Positions 53,678-62,433 of a DNA stretch of 64,000 bases are shown here, one piece after another. The notes beneath the pieces were generated by a model. It saw only the letters and a list, made by a program, of their open reading frames with translations, was not told where the DNA came from and searched no databases. Where the stretch lies: assembly GCF_000284015.1 (NCBI RefSeq), contig NC_016943.1, positions 723,541 to 787,540 of the forward strand. Reading direction: 5' to 3'. This DNA is from Blastococcus saxobsidens DD2. Lineage in GTDB: Bacteria > Actinomycetota > Actinomycetes > Mycobacteriales > Geodermatophilaceae. Positions within the stretch are counted from its first letter, which is position 1. Every line of letters starts with the position of its first letter. The translations under genes were made by a program, and so were the position numbers.

Positions 53678-54904
53678 GTGACCGGATCCGGTGGGCCGCC
53701 GCTCGTCTCGGGCGCCGACGTCGAGGCGGCGGCGGAGCTGATCGAGGGCGTCGTCCGCCGCACCCCGCTGGAGCACTCGCGGGGCCTGGCCGACCGGGTC
53801 GGTGGCCCGGTCTGGCTCAAGTGCGAGAACCTGCAGCGCACCGGTTCCTTCAAGATCCGCGGCGCCTACACCCGCATCGCCCGGCTGACCGACGCCGAGC
53901 GCGCGCGGGGTGTGGTGGCCGCCAGCGCCGGCAACCACGCCCAGGGCGTGGCCCTGGCCGCGCGCCTGCTGGGCACCCGGGCGACGGTCTACATGCCGGA
54001 GAGCGCGCCGCTGCCCAAGATGGCCGCCACCGAGGCCTACGGGGCGCGGATCGAGATGTTCGGCCAGTCGCTGGCCGAGCCGCTGCTGGCCGCGGCGGAG
54101 CACGCAGAGCGGACCGGTGCGGTGTTCATCCACCCGTTCGACCACCCCGACGTCATCGCCGGGCAGGGCACGGTGGGGCTCGAGGTGCTGGAGCAGTGCC
54201 CCGAGGTGGCGACCGTGCTGGTGTGCGCCGGGGGTGGGGGCCTGGTGTCCGGTATCGCGGCCGCGGTGAAGCAGCGCCGTCCCGACGTGCGGGTGGTGGC
54301 GGTGCAGGCCGCGGAGGCGGCCGCGTTCCCCGGGTCGCTGGCCGCGGGCCGGCCGGTGGCGCTGGAGTCCATGTCCACGATGGCCGACGGGATCGCCGTC
54401 CCGCGTCCCACCGACCTCACGTTCGCCCACGTGCAGGGGCTGGTCGACGAGGTGCGCACGGTCAGCGAGGAGGAGCTCTCCCGGGCGCTGCTGTTCTGCC
54501 TGGAGCGCGCCAAGCTGGTCGTGGAGCCGGCCGGGGTGGCGGCGGTCGCGGCGGTCCTGGCCGACCCGACCGCCTTCGCGCCGCCGGTGGTCGCGGTCCT
54601 CTCCGGCGGCAACATCGACCCGGTGCTGCTGCTCAAGGTCGTCCAGCACGGCATGGCCGCAGCGGGCCGGTACCTGTCGCTGCGGTTGCAGGTCCCCGAC
54701 CGCCCCGGCTCGCTGGCCGCCGTCCTGGCGGAGCTGGCCGCCGTCGGCGCCAACGTGCTGGAGGTCGAGCACCAGCGGACGACGACCCGGCTGGGCGTCG
54801 GCGACGTCGAGGTCTTCGTCGTGCTGGAGACCCGGGGCCCGGTGCACGCGGGGGAGGTCATCGCCGCACTCCGCCGCGGCGGCTACGCCGTCACGCCCGA
54901 GTGA
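53678..54904 (+). CDS. ilvA: Threonine ammonia-lyase (dehydratase) with ACT domain
   Basis: PLP enzyme that deaminates threonine (or serine) to 2-oxobutyrate, the first step toward isoleucine. 408 residues. The PLP Lys is in LQRTGSFKIRGAYTR, the Gly-rich phosphate loop in VCAGGGGLVSGIA, SAGNHAQGVALAA binds substrate carboxylate, and a C-terminal ACT domain (LRLQVPDRPGSLAAVLAELA) likely senses an amino acid. GTG 53678 is supported by GAGGAT ending 7 nt upstream. No ilvBNCD gene is adjacent. Confidence 0.93.
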   Translation: MTGSGGPPLVSGADVEAAAELIEGVVRRTPLEHSRGLADRVGGPVWLKCENLQRTGSFKIRGAYTRIARLTDAERARGVVAASAGNHAQGVALAARLLGTRATVYMPESAPLPKMAATEAYGARIEMFGQSLAEPLLAAAEHAERTGAVFIHPFDHPDVIAGQGTVGLEVLEQCPEVATVLVCAGGGGLVSGIAAAVKQRRPDVRVVAVQAAEAAAFPGSLAAGRPVALESMSTMADGIAVPRPTDLTFAHVQGLVDEVRTVSEEELSRALLFCLERAKLVVEPAGVAAVAAVLADPTAFAPPVVAVLSGGNIDPVLLLKVVQHGMAAAGRYLSLRLQVPDRPGSLAAVLAELAAVGANVLEVEHQRTTTRLGVGDVEVFVVLETRGPVHAGEVIAALRRGGYAVTPE

Positions 54905-55041
54905 CCGATGAGTCCCGGGACCGGTCCGGGTCCTAGCTCCTGACCTCGCACCGGGCGGGGCGGGGATCGAGGAGCTCACGTGCGCACGCCATCGGGGAAG
55001 ACGTCCGGGAACTGTCGGTGGGACCGCCTACCGTCCGCAGC

Positions 55042-56049
55042 ATGACCGACGCGATCGTCGTCGAGGGGCTGGTCAAGCGCTACGGCGCCACCACCGCACT
55101 CGACGGAGTGGACCTGACCGTGGCCGAGGGGTCGGTGCTCGGGCTGCTCGGTCCGAACGGCGCGGGGAAGACGACGGTGGTGCGCATCCTCACCACCCTG
55201 CTGGTGGCCGACGAGGGGCGGGCGGAGGTGGTGGGCCTCGACGTGACCCGCGACGCCGATCAGGTGCGTGCGGCCATCGGGCTCACCGGGCAGTACGCCG
55301 CGGTCGACGAGTACCTGACCGGCTTCGAGAACCTGGAGATGGTGGGCCGGCTCTACCACCTGCCCAAGGCGGAGGCGCGCCGGCGGGCCGGCGAGCTGCT
55401 GGAGCGGTTCGACCTCGTCGAGGCGGCGAACCGGCCGGCCAAGACCTACTCCGGGGGCATGCGCCGCCGGCTGGACATCGCGGCCTCGCTGATCAACCGC
55501 CCGCGGGTGCTGTTCCTGGACGAGCCGACGACCGGGCTGGACCCGCGCAGCCGGCTGGCCATGTGGGAGTTCATCGCCGATCTCGCCGACGGGGGGACGA
55601 CGATCCTGCTCACCACCCAGTACCTGGAGGAGGCCGACCGGCTGGCCGACCGGATGGTGGTGATCGACCGCGGGAAGGTCATCGCCCGCGGCACCGGCGA
55701 CGAGCTGAAGGCGCAGGTCGGCGGCCAGCGGCTGGAGTTCACCCTCGGGTCGGTGGAGGACGCCGTCGTCGTCGCCGACGCCCTGGCCCCGCTCGCCGCG
55801 GGGCCGGTGCACCGCGACGAGCAGACCCGCCGGGTCACCGTGCCGGTCACCGGCGGTCCGCCGGTGCTGGCCGAGGCGCTGCGCCGGCTGGAGGGCGCCA
55901 CGGTCACCGTGCTGGACGTCGGGCTGCGCCGCCCCGACCTGGACGACGTCTTCCTCACCCTCACCGGCCACGCCGCGGAGGACGAGACCCCGCCCGTCGA
56001 CGACACCGAGGCCGCCCCGTCGAGCGCCTCCGCTGGAGCGGCACGATGA
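55042..56049 (+). CDS. ABC transporter ATP-binding protein, DrrA-type
   Basis: 335 residues. A single nucleotide-binding domain with Walker A LLGPNGAGKTT, signature TYSGGMRRRLDIA, Walker B VLFLDEPTTGLDP and the switch His region LLTTQYLEEADRLADRM, followed by the C-terminal dimer region of daunorubicin-resistance ATPases (PDLDDVFLTLTGH). It energises the permease encoded next. ATG 55042 is supported by TACCGT ending 7 nt upstream; an earlier start would add eight residues. An acidic Glu/Asp/Ala-rich tail ends the protein. Substrate unknown, likely drug or lipid efflux. Confidence 0.92.
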   Translation: MTDAIVVEGLVKRYGATTALDGVDLTVAEGSVLGLLGPNGAGKTTVVRILTTLLVADEGRAEVVGLDVTRDADQVRAAIGLTGQYAAVDEYLTGFENLEMVGRLYHLPKAEARRRAGELLERFDLVEAANRPAKTYSGGMRRRLDIAASLINRPRVLFLDEPTTGLDPRSRLAMWEFIADLADGGTTILLTTQYLEEADRLADRMVVIDRGKVIARGTGDELKAQVGGQRLEFTLGSVEDAVVVADALAPLAAGPVHRDEQTRRVTVPVTGGPPVLAEALRRLEGATVTVLDVGLRRPDLDDVFLTLTGHAAEDETPPVDDTEAAPSSASAGAAR

Positions 56050-56855
56050 GCGCCCTGACCGACACCGTCTCCGACAGCCTGACCATCACCCGGCGCAACC
56101 TGATCAAGGTCAAGCGGGTCCCGGACCTGATCGTGTTCGCGACGTTGTCACCGATCATGTTCGTGCTGCTGTTCCGCTACATCTTCGGCAGCGCGATCCC
56201 GCTGCCGGAGGGGATCAGCTACGCGGAGTTCCTGCTGCCCGGGATCTTCGCCCAGACGGTGGTGTTCGGCAGCACCATCACCGGCGCGAGCCTCGCCGAG
56301 GACCTGCAGAAGGGGCTGATCGACCGGTTCCGGTCACTGCCGATGGCGCGGTCGGCGGTGCTCGTCGGCCGCACCCTGGCCGACCTCGCCCTCAACGTCA
56401 TCACCATCGCCGTCATGATGGTGACGGGCCTGCTGGTCGGCTGGCGGATCAACACCTCGATCGGCGAGGCCATCCTCGGCGTGCTGCTCCTCCTGGCCTT
56501 CGCCTACGCGATGTCCTGGGTGATGGCGTTCGTCGGGCTGCTGGTGCGCACCCCCGAGGTGGTCAACAACGCCAGCTTCATCGTGATCTTCCCGATCACC
56601 TTCATCGCCAACACGTTCGTCCCCATCGAAGGCTTCCCCTCGGTCCTCAAGACGTTCGCGGAGTGGAACCCGGTGTCCGCTGTGGTCCAGGGGGCGCGGG
56701 AGCTGTTCGGCAACATCGCCCCGGGGGTGACGACGTCGGGGGACAGCTGGGCGCTGCAGAACCCGGTGCTCTACGTGTTCCTGTGGGTGGTGGTGTTCCT
56801 GGCGGTTTTCGTCCCGCTGTCGGTGCGGACCTACCAGGGCGTCGCCACCCGCTGA
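56046..56855 (+). CDS. ABC-2-type permease, DrrB-like
   Basis: 269 residues with six membrane segments. ABC-2 family features: SDSLTITRRNLIKVKRVPDL at the N-terminus, LFRYIFGSAIPLP, YAEFLLPGIFAQTVVFGSTITG, the coupling region EDLQKGLIDRFRSLPMARSA, and FVPIEGFPSVLKTFAEWNPVS. ATGA overlap with the ATPase gene shows coupling. The pair is a typical two-component half exporter. The gene ends 36 nt before the inverted repeat that flanks the M3 peptidase gene. Confidence 0.92.
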   Translation: MSALTDTVSDSLTITRRNLIKVKRVPDLIVFATLSPIMFVLLFRYIFGSAIPLPEGISYAEFLLPGIFAQTVVFGSTITGASLAEDLQKGLIDRFRSLPMARSAVLVGRTLADLALNVITIAVMMVTGLLVGWRINTSIGEAILGVLLLLAFAYAMSWVMAFVGLLVRTPEVVNNASFIVIFPITFIANTFVPIEGFPSVLKTFAEWNPVSAVVQGARELFGNIAPGVTTSGDSWALQNPVLYVFLWVVVFLAVFVPLSVRTYQGVATR

Positions 56856-56890
56856 ACGCTCCAGCTTCTTCGCGGCCGTCTGGTCGGCAC

Positions 56891-56987
56891 GGAGTGGGGC
56901 CCGGAGGGTCCCCGACGTGTCGACGGATGGGCTCAGCGACGGAGGGGGACGGCTCCTGGCCGCGGTGCGATCCGGAGGATCGCGATG
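56891..56987. repeat. Left ~96-bp inverted-repeat element flanking the M3 peptidase gene
   Basis: Starts GGAGTGGGGCCCGGAGGG and ends GCGATCCGGAGGATCGC, itself a palindrome. The reverse complement of 59092-59187 matches it almost throughout by eye (roughly 80%), with small insertions in the middle. Both ends of the element contain short palindromes built on CCGGAGG. The region 56856-57034 holds no gene besides this. Confidence 0.7.
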
Positions 56988-57028
56988 TCATGGCCCGCGG
57001 GTGCGATCCGGCGGATCGCGATGTAATG
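56964..57028 (+). repeat. Tandem duplication, two 29-nt units with 36-nt period
   Basis: Unit 1 is 56964-56992 and unit 2 is 57000-57028; they match at 27 of 29 positions and begin GGTGCGATCCGG. Each unit contains the near-palindrome around GGATCGC and ends in ATG. Unit 1 is the inner end of the left flanking element, and the period is a multiple of three in phase with the peptidase gene, whose candidate ATG 57026 is the end of unit 2. Confidence 0.8.
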
Positions 57029-57034
57029 ACGGCG

Positions 57035-59089
57035 ATGAGTGCCGTCGAATCCCCCGCCCTGTCGCCCGCCAACCCTCTCGCCGCGCCGTCGGAACTACCG
57101 TTCCGGCTGCCGCCGTTCGCCGACATCGACCTGGAGCACTGCCGCGAGGCGCTGCTGGCCGGGATGGCGGAGCAGCGGCGGGAGGTCGCGGCGATCGCCG
57201 GGTCGGCCGAGGAGCCCGGCTTCGGGAACACGGTCGTCGCGCTGGAGCGCTCGGGTGCGCTCCTCGACCGGGCGTGGTCGGTGTTCGGCAACCTCTCGTC
57301 GTCGGTCGCCACCCCGCGGCTGCGGGAGATCGAGCGGGAGATCGCCCCGCTGGCGGCCGCCCACGACGACGCCCTGCGGCTGGACCCTGCGCTGTTCGCC
57401 CGGATCGACGCCGTCCACAGCACCCGGCACGACGCCGGCCTGGACGCCGAGTCCCTCCGCCTGGTCGAGCGGTACCACCTCGACTTCGTGCTCGCCGGTG
57501 CCCGGCTCGACGAGACCGGCCGGGCCCGGCTCAGCGAGCTCAACCAGGAGCTGTCGCAGCTCTCCACGACCTTCGGCCAGAACCTGCAGCTGGCCACCGA
57601 GGCGGCGGCGGTGCACGTCACCGAGGTCGCGGAGCTGGACGGGCTCGGCGAGGAGGAGGTCGCCGCCGCCGCTCGCGCCGCCGCCGACCGCGATCTGGGC
57701 GGGTACCTGCTCACCCTGGTGCTGCCCACCGGCCAGCCGGTGCTGGCCAAGCTGCGCGACCGCGAGCTGCGCCGGCGGGTGTTCGAGGCATCGACCAGCC
57801 GCGCCTCCGCCGGTGAGCACGACAACGGCCCGGTGGCCGAGCGGATCGCCCGGGTACGCGCGGAGCGGGCCCGGCTGCTCGGCTTCCGGGCCCACGCCGA
57901 TCTGGTCCTGGCCGACCAGACCGCCGCGACGACCGAGGCCGTCGACCGGATGCTCGGCTCCATGGTCCCGGCGTCGGTGGCCAACGCCGAGGCGGAGGCG
58001 GCGGTGCTGCGCGGGATCGCCGTGCGGGACGGCGTGGAGCTGGCCGCCTGGGACTGGGCGTTCTACAGCGAGCGGGTGCGGGCCGAGCGCTACGCCGTCG
58101 ACACGACGGCGCTGCGGCCGTACTTCGAGCTCGACCGCGTGCTCGTCGACGGTGTCTTCCACGCCGCCGAGCTGCTCTACGGCTTCCGGTTCACCCCGCG
58201 GGCCGACCTCGCCGGCTACCACCCCGACGTCCGGGTCTGGGAGGTCAGCGACGCCGCCGGTAAGGAGGTAGGGCTGTACCTGGGCGACTTCTTCGCCCGG
58301 GAAGGCAAGCGCGGCGGGGCGTGGATGAGCTCGTTCGTCCGGCAGTCGGGGTTGCTGGGCACCCGGCCGGTCGTGGTCAACAACCTGAACATCTCGCGGG
58401 CACCGGAGGGGCGGCCGACGCTGCTCACCCTCGACGAGGTGAACACGCTCTTCCACGAGTTCGGTCACGCGCTGCACGGCCTGAGCTCCGCCGTCACCTA
58501 CCCGCGCTTCGCCGGCACCGCGGTGCCCCGTGACTTCGTCGAGTTCCCGAGCCAGGTCAACGAGATGTGGGCGCTCTGGCCGGAGGTCCTCGCCCACTAC
58601 GCCCGGCACGTGGACACCGGTGAGCCGCTGCCGTCGTCGGTGGTCGAGGCCATCGACGCCGCCCAGCTGTGGGGGGAGGGGTTCGGCACGCTGGAGTACC
58701 TGGCCGCCACCCTGCTCGACCAGGCCTGGCACCGGCTTGCGCCGGAGACCGAGGTGGGCGATCCGGTGGCGTTCGAGCGGGCCGCCCTCGAGGCCGCCGG
58801 TGTGGCATCCGAGCTCGTGCCGCCCCGGTACCGGACGACCTACTTCCAGCACGTCTTCGCGGGCGGCTACTCGGCCGGGTACTACTCCTACATCTGGTCG
58901 GAGGTGCTCGACGCCGACACCGTGGAGTGGTTCAAGGACAACGGGGGCCTGCGGCGGGAGAACGGGGACGCCTTCCGGCAGCGGCTGCTCGCCGTCGGCG
59001 GCTCGGTGGACCCGCTGGAGGCCTTCCGCGCCGTCCGCGGCCGGGACGCCGACCCCGCACCGCTGCTCCGCCGCCGGGGGCTCTGCTGA
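57035..59089 (+). CDS. M3-family metallopeptidase (Dcp/oligopeptidase A-like)
   Basis: 684 residues, cytoplasmic zinc peptidase of the M3A family. The zinc site is LFHEFGHALHGL (HExxH) with the third ligand Glu in EFPSQVNEMW; further family residues are GAWMSSFVRQSG and FAGGYSAGYYSYIWSEVLDAD. The N-terminus ALSPANPLAAPSELPFRLPP is typical. Start is uncertain: ATG 57035 gives SAVESPAL, ATG 57026 lies in a repeat and adds MTA, and neither has a ribosome binding site. The gene is flanked by inverted ~96-bp repeats, and its stop is two bases before the right one. Confidence 0.92.
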   Translation: MSAVESPALSPANPLAAPSELPFRLPPFADIDLEHCREALLAGMAEQRREVAAIAGSAEEPGFGNTVVALERSGALLDRAWSVFGNLSSSVATPRLREIEREIAPLAAAHDDALRLDPALFARIDAVHSTRHDAGLDAESLRLVERYHLDFVLAGARLDETGRARLSELNQELSQLSTTFGQNLQLATEAAAVHVTEVAELDGLGEEEVAAAARAAADRDLGGYLLTLVLPTGQPVLAKLRDRELRRRVFEASTSRASAGEHDNGPVAERIARVRAERARLLGFRAHADLVLADQTAATTEAVDRMLGSMVPASVANAEAEAAVLRGIAVRDGVELAAWDWAFYSERVRAERYAVDTTALRPYFELDRVLVDGVFHAAELLYGFRFTPRADLAGYHPDVRVWEVSDAAGKEVGLYLGDFFAREGKRGGAWMSSFVRQSGLLGTRPVVVNNLNISRAPEGRPTLLTLDEVNTLFHEFGHALHGLSSAVTYPRFAGTAVPRDFVEFPSQVNEMWALWPEVLAHYARHVDTGEPLPSSVVEAIDAAQLWGEGFGTLEYLAATLLDQAWHRLAPETEVGDPVAFERAALEAAGVASELVPPRYRTTYFQHVFAGGYSAGYYSYIWSEVLDADTVEWFKDNGGLRRENGDAFRQRLLAVGGSVDPLEAFRAVRGRDADPAPLLRRRGLC

Positions 59090-59091
59090 CT

Positions 59092-59187
59092 GCGATCCTC
59101 CGGACCGCACCGCGGCCAAGTGCCGTCCCCCCGCGCCGCTGAGCCGCTGCGTCGCTCGATCGTGGGGACCCTCCGGGCCCCCACTCC
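59092..59187. repeat. Right ~96-bp inverted-repeat element flanking the M3 peptidase gene
   Basis: Begins GCGATCCTCCGGACCGCACC right after the peptidase stop codon (59087-59089) and ends GGCCCCCACTCC. Its reverse complement corresponds to 56891-56987. It lacks the tandem unit seen on the left. The RNHCP gene ends 17 nt beyond it. Confidence 0.7.
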
Positions 59188-59203
59188 TCACGACAGAACT
59201 GCT

Positions 59204-59536
59204 CTACAACCAGGGCAGCGAGAGCACCAGGTCGAGGTCGTCCGGCGCGTCTCCGTCACGCACCAGCCGATTGGGCTGGCGGTGGCCGCACGCCGTGCAG
59301 CGGTGGACCACCTGCCAGCCCTTGCCCGACTTCTCCACCAGCCCGACCGGCTCCATGGGCCGGCGGCACTCGCTGGCGCGGTCGCCGGGGAGCTCATCGA
59401 CGTGCAGCGACCACAGGCAGTACGGGCAGTGGTTGCGGTAGTGCCCGTCGGTGCTCGCCGGCACCGGTGCAGCGCAGTGCACGCACGGGAAGCCGGTGTT
59501 CTCCGCCCGCCGGGAGCGGGCGCGCGGTGCGGTCAC
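59204..59536 (-). CDS. RNHCP zinc-ribbon-like protein
   Basis: 110-residue small cytoplasmic protein named by its RNHCPYC motif. It has two zinc-ribbon-like Cys sets (FPCVHCAAPVP, RNHCPYCLWS, SECRRPM, HRCTACGHRQPNRLV). Members are common in actinobacteria and their function is unknown; nucleic acid binding is a reasonable guess. GTG start at 59536. It is transcribed leftward, 7 nt downstream of greA, so the two may share a transcript. Confidence 0.85.
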   Translation of the reverse strand: MTAPRARSRRAENTGFPCVHCAAPVPASTDGHYRNHCPYCLWSLHVDELPGDRASECRRPMEPVGLVEKSGKGWQVVHRCTACGHRQPNRLVRDGDAPDDLDLVLSLPWL

Positions 59537-59543
59537 CGAACGG

Positions 59544-60044
59544 TCAGGGGACGAACGGCTCGACCGCGACGACCTCGACGGTGATGTCCCGGCCGTTCGG
59601 GGCCTGGTAGGTCACCGAGGTGCCCGGCGCGGCGCCCATGATCGCCGAGCCGAGGGCCGACTCGGGGGAGTAGACGGTCAGCTCGGTGGTGCCGGCGATC
59701 TCGCGGGAACCCAGCAGGAACTTCTCGGTGTCGTCGTCCCCGGCGAACTTGATCGTGATGACCGTGCCGAGGGCGGCGTCCGTGGCCGTGGTGGGCGGCT
59801 CGCCCACGCGGGCCTTGCGCAGCAGGTCGGTGAGCTGGCGGATCCGCCCCTCCTGCTTGCCCTGTTCCTCCTTGGCGGCGTGGTAGCCACCGTTCTCCTT
59901 GAGGTCACCCTCCTCGCGGCGGGCGTTGATCTCGGCGGACATGGCCGGGCGGTTCGCCACCAGCTGGTCGAGCTCGGCCTTCAGCCGGTCGTAGGCGTCC
60001 TGGGTCAGCCAGATGCCGTCGTGCTCGTCAGTGGGGGTGGACAC
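59544..60044 (-). CDS. greA: Transcription elongation factor GreA
   Basis: Rescues backtracked RNA polymerase by stimulating cleavage of the nascent RNA. The 166-residue protein has the N-terminal coiled coil with the two acidic tip residues in REEGDLKENGGYHAAKEEQ and the C-terminal FKBP-like domain (LGTVITIKFAGDDDTEKFLLG, SPESALGSAIMGAAPGTSV). GTG 60044 has AGGAG about 9 nt upstream on its strand. A TAGCTT hexamer at 60111-60106 is a likely -10 box. Divergent from mca, the usual mycobacterial arrangement. Confidence 0.95.
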   Translation of the reverse strand: MSTPTDEHDGIWLTQDAYDRLKAELDQLVANRPAMSAEINARREEGDLKENGGYHAAKEEQGKQEGRIRQLTDLLRKARVGEPPTTATDAALGTVITIKFAGDDDTEKFLLGSREIAGTTELTVYSPESALGSAIMGAAPGTSVTYQAPNGRDITVEVVAVEPFVP

Positions 60045-60289
60045 GTGGAAGAACTCCTGGAACTCGGGGAGGCCACCCGGGCGGGTGGCCGCTGGTCATC
60101 CGGCCAAGCTAACACCGCGGATCGGTCCGATGCAGTGATGCGACGACCTCCGCGGAAAGCGGAACCCGAGCGTACCGACCGAGTGACCAACGCCACCAGA
60201 CGCCCGTCCGGGTGGTCCTCCGACGAGGTGTGGGCCACACCTGGCCGGGCATCCGTCGTCTCCCCGTCCCGGCGAGGGACACTGTTCGG

Positions 60290-61177
60290 GTGACCCACCC
60301 CGACCAGCTGCGCCTGCTCGCCGTGCACGCTCATCCGGACGACGAGTCGAGCAAGGGCGCCGCCACGATGGCGAAGTACGTCGCCGAAGGCGTCCGCGTG
60401 ATGGTGGCCACCGCCACCGGTGGCGAGCGCGGCTCGGTGCTGAACCCGGCGATGGACCGTCCCGAGGTGTGGGAACGGTTGCCGCAGATCCGCGTCGAGG
60501 AGATGGCGCGGGCCCGGGAGATCCTCGGCGTCGAGCAGGAGTTCCTCGGCTTCGTCGACTCCGGGCTGCCCGAGGGGGACCCGCTGCCGCCGCTACCCGA
60601 GGGCTGCTTCGCGCTGCTGCCGGTCGAGGAGGCCGCGGCGCCGCTGGTCGCGCTGATCCGCCGGTTCAAGCCCCAGGTGATCACCACCTACGACGAGCGC
60701 GGCGGGTACCCGCACCCGGACCACATCAAGACCCACGAGATCTCGGTGCACGCCTTCGAGGCGGCCGGCGATCCGGACCGGTACCCGGAGCTGGGTGAGC
60801 CCTGGCAGCCGAGCAAGCTCTACTACCACATGAGCTTCACGCTGCCTCGCACCAAGGCGCTGCACGAGGCGATCCTCGCGACCGGTGCGGAGTCGCCGTA
60901 CGCCGAGTGGCTGCAGAAGTGGGACCCGGCCCACGACATCTCGCACCGGGTCACCACCCGCGTCCCGTGCGGGGAGTACTTCGCGGTGCGTGACGCCGCG
61001 CTGATCGCGCACGCCACCCAGATCGACCCGCTCGGCCGGTGGTTCGCCTGCCCGGTGGACACCCAGCAGCAGGTGTGGCCCACCGAGGACTACGAGCTCG
61101 CCCGCTCCCTGGTCGACACCACCACCCCGGAGGACGACCTGTTCGCCGGCATCCGCAGCGAGGTGACCGTCCGATGA
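60290..61177 (+). CDS. mca: Mycothiol S-conjugate amidase Mca
   Basis: Cleaves mycothiol conjugates of toxic electrophiles so that the mercapturic acid is exported. 295 residues of the LmbE/PIG-L zinc deacetylase fold: AVHAHPDDESSKGAATMAKY (His and Asp of the metal site), TATGGERGSVLN, the third ligand in YPHPDHIKTHEI and SLVDTTTPEDDLF at the end. Mca rather than MshB is suggested by length and the C-terminal block. GTG 60290 is supported by GACACT ending 7 nt upstream. Presence of Mca shows that the organism makes mycothiol. Confidence 0.93.
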   Translation: MTHPDQLRLLAVHAHPDDESSKGAATMAKYVAEGVRVMVATATGGERGSVLNPAMDRPEVWERLPQIRVEEMARAREILGVEQEFLGFVDSGLPEGDPLPPLPEGCFALLPVEEAAAPLVALIRRFKPQVITTYDERGGYPHPDHIKTHEISVHAFEAAGDPDRYPELGEPWQPSKLYYHMSFTLPRTKALHEAILATGAESPYAEWLQKWDPAHDISHRVTTRVPCGEYFAVRDAALIAHATQIDPLGRWFACPVDTQQQVWPTEDYELARSLVDTTTPEDDLFAGIRSEVTVR

Positions 61178-61512
61178 CCGCGTCCGTCGCCACGACCTAC
61201 GTCCTGGCCGCCACCCAGCAGGAGCAGCTGCCGGAGGACGTCGGCAAGGCCGGACCGCTGGGCCTGCTGCTGATCGTGGTGCTCCTCATCGCCGTCGCCC
61301 TGCTGGTGAAGTCGATGAGCGGCCACCTCAAGAAGCTGCCGCGCAGCTTCGATCCGGAGGACCAGGAGCCCCGCGTCACCGTTCCCGACGACCTCTCCGG
61401 GCTGGACGCCCGGCCGGAGCCCGGTCAGGAGCTGCTCGACACGCTCCGGCGCGCCCCGCGGGCGATCGAGGCGCCGCGCCGCGACGGGGACGAGCGGAGC
61501 CCCCAGGCCTGA
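61174..61512 (+). CDS. Small membrane protein downstream of mca
   Basis: 112 residues with one membrane segment (GPLGLLLIVVLLIAVALLVK, about 27-46) and a cytoplasmic-type polar tail containing SGHLKKLPRSFDPEDQEP. The ATG overlaps the mca stop (ATGA), so it is cotranscribed. A similar short membrane protein after mca is common in actinobacteria; its function is unknown. Confidence 0.82.
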   Translation: MTASVATTYVLAATQQEQLPEDVGKAGPLGLLLIVVLLIAVALLVKSMSGHLKKLPRSFDPEDQEPRVTVPDDLSGLDARPEPGQELLDTLRRAPRAIEAPRRDGDERSPQA

Positions 61513-61617
61513 CCTCCGCCCCGGTCCGGGGGCGCTGAGGGCACCTCCCCGCGGTCCGCGTCCTCCCTGGTCCCGGCGCGTCGGAACGCCGTCCCCGCCA
61601 GCGCCGTTGGGTCGGCT

Positions 61618-62433
61618 GTGACCCCCCTCCTCCGTCGGCTCCTGCTGCTGCCCGTCGCCGTCGTCGTCCTGGCCGCCTGTGCCGATCCCGCGGCTCCCAC
61701 GTCCGCCGGCCGAGAGGTACTCCCCGCGGAGGAGGTCTTCGTCGAGACGCCGGTCGTGGAGCCCGATGCGTCGGGTACGTCGGCGACGCTGCGGGTCTCG
61801 ACCGACATCGACATGGCCTGCGCGGTGGTCTTCGGGCGCGACGAGTCCCTCGGGGACGGGATCGCCACGGACGCCGACATGGGCGGTGGCGCCCACGCCG
61901 AGCACCAGGCGGTCATGCGCGGGTTGGAGCCCGACACCGAGTACTTCTACCGGGTGCAGGGGTCCGGCGCCGACGGCAACCTCTACCGCAGCGAGCTGAT
62001 GAGCTTCCGGACACCTCCCGCGGACGGCCCCACGGCTCCCGGTGCGAACGCGGCTCTCGGTGCCGAGGTCGTCGACGTCAGTTCTGAGTTCTCGGACGCG
62101 TTCGCCGCCGCCGGCGCCGTGGACGGGAACCTCGGCTCGGAGTGGTCCAGTGCGGGTGACGGCGACGACGCGTCGATCACTCTCGACCTGGGCCGCCCGG
62201 TCGACGTGGTGGGGGTGGCGCTGCGCAGCCGGTCGATGAGCGACGGCACGGCGGTGATCGAGACCTTCACCGTGACCGTCGACGGCGGCGAGACCTACGG
62301 CCCGTTCGACGCCGGCACGACGGCCGTGGTCAACGAGGCCGACTTCACCGGCCAGGTGCTCAGGATCGACGCGGAGGCGACGAGTGGCGGGAACACCGGT
62401 GCCGCGGAGATCGAGCTCTACGAGGCGCCGTGA
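61618..62433 (+). CDS. Secreted lipoprotein with fibronectin-like and discoidin (F5/8 type C-like) domains
   Basis: 271 residues. Signal peptide with lipobox VLAAC (Cys near residue 21). The first module (about 40-135) resembles the N-terminal fibronectin-like domain of purple acid phosphatases (LRVSTDIDMACAVVFGRD, HQAVMRGLEPDTEYFYRVQG). The second (about 150-268) is discoidin-like (FAAAGAVDGNLGSEWSSAGD, ITLDLGRPVDVVGVALRSRS). It probably binds a carbohydrate or surface glycan. GTG 61618 is the only start that preserves the signal peptide. GTGA overlap couples it to the next gene. Confidence 0.8.
   Translation: MTPLLRRLLLLPVAVVVLAACADPAAPTSAGREVLPAEEVFVETPVVEPDASGTSATLRVSTDIDMACAVVFGRDESLGDGIATDADMGGGAHAEHQAVMRGLEPDTEYFYRVQGSGADGNLYRSELMSFRTPPADGPTAPGANAALGAEVVDVSSEFSDAFAAAGAVDGNLGSEWSSAGDGDDASITLDLGRPVDVVGVALRSRSMSDGTAVIETFTVTVDGGETYGPFDAGTTAVVNEADFTGQVLRIDAEATSGGNTGAAEIELYEAP

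Noticed and set aside
56964..57028. CRISPR array.
   Set aside because: Only two units, 7-nt gap instead of a spacer, and no cas genes.
56891..59187. Composite transposon carrying the M3 peptidase.
   Set aside because: No transposase gene, no target duplication visible outside the repeats, and the peptidase has host-like composition; kept as a repeat finding instead.
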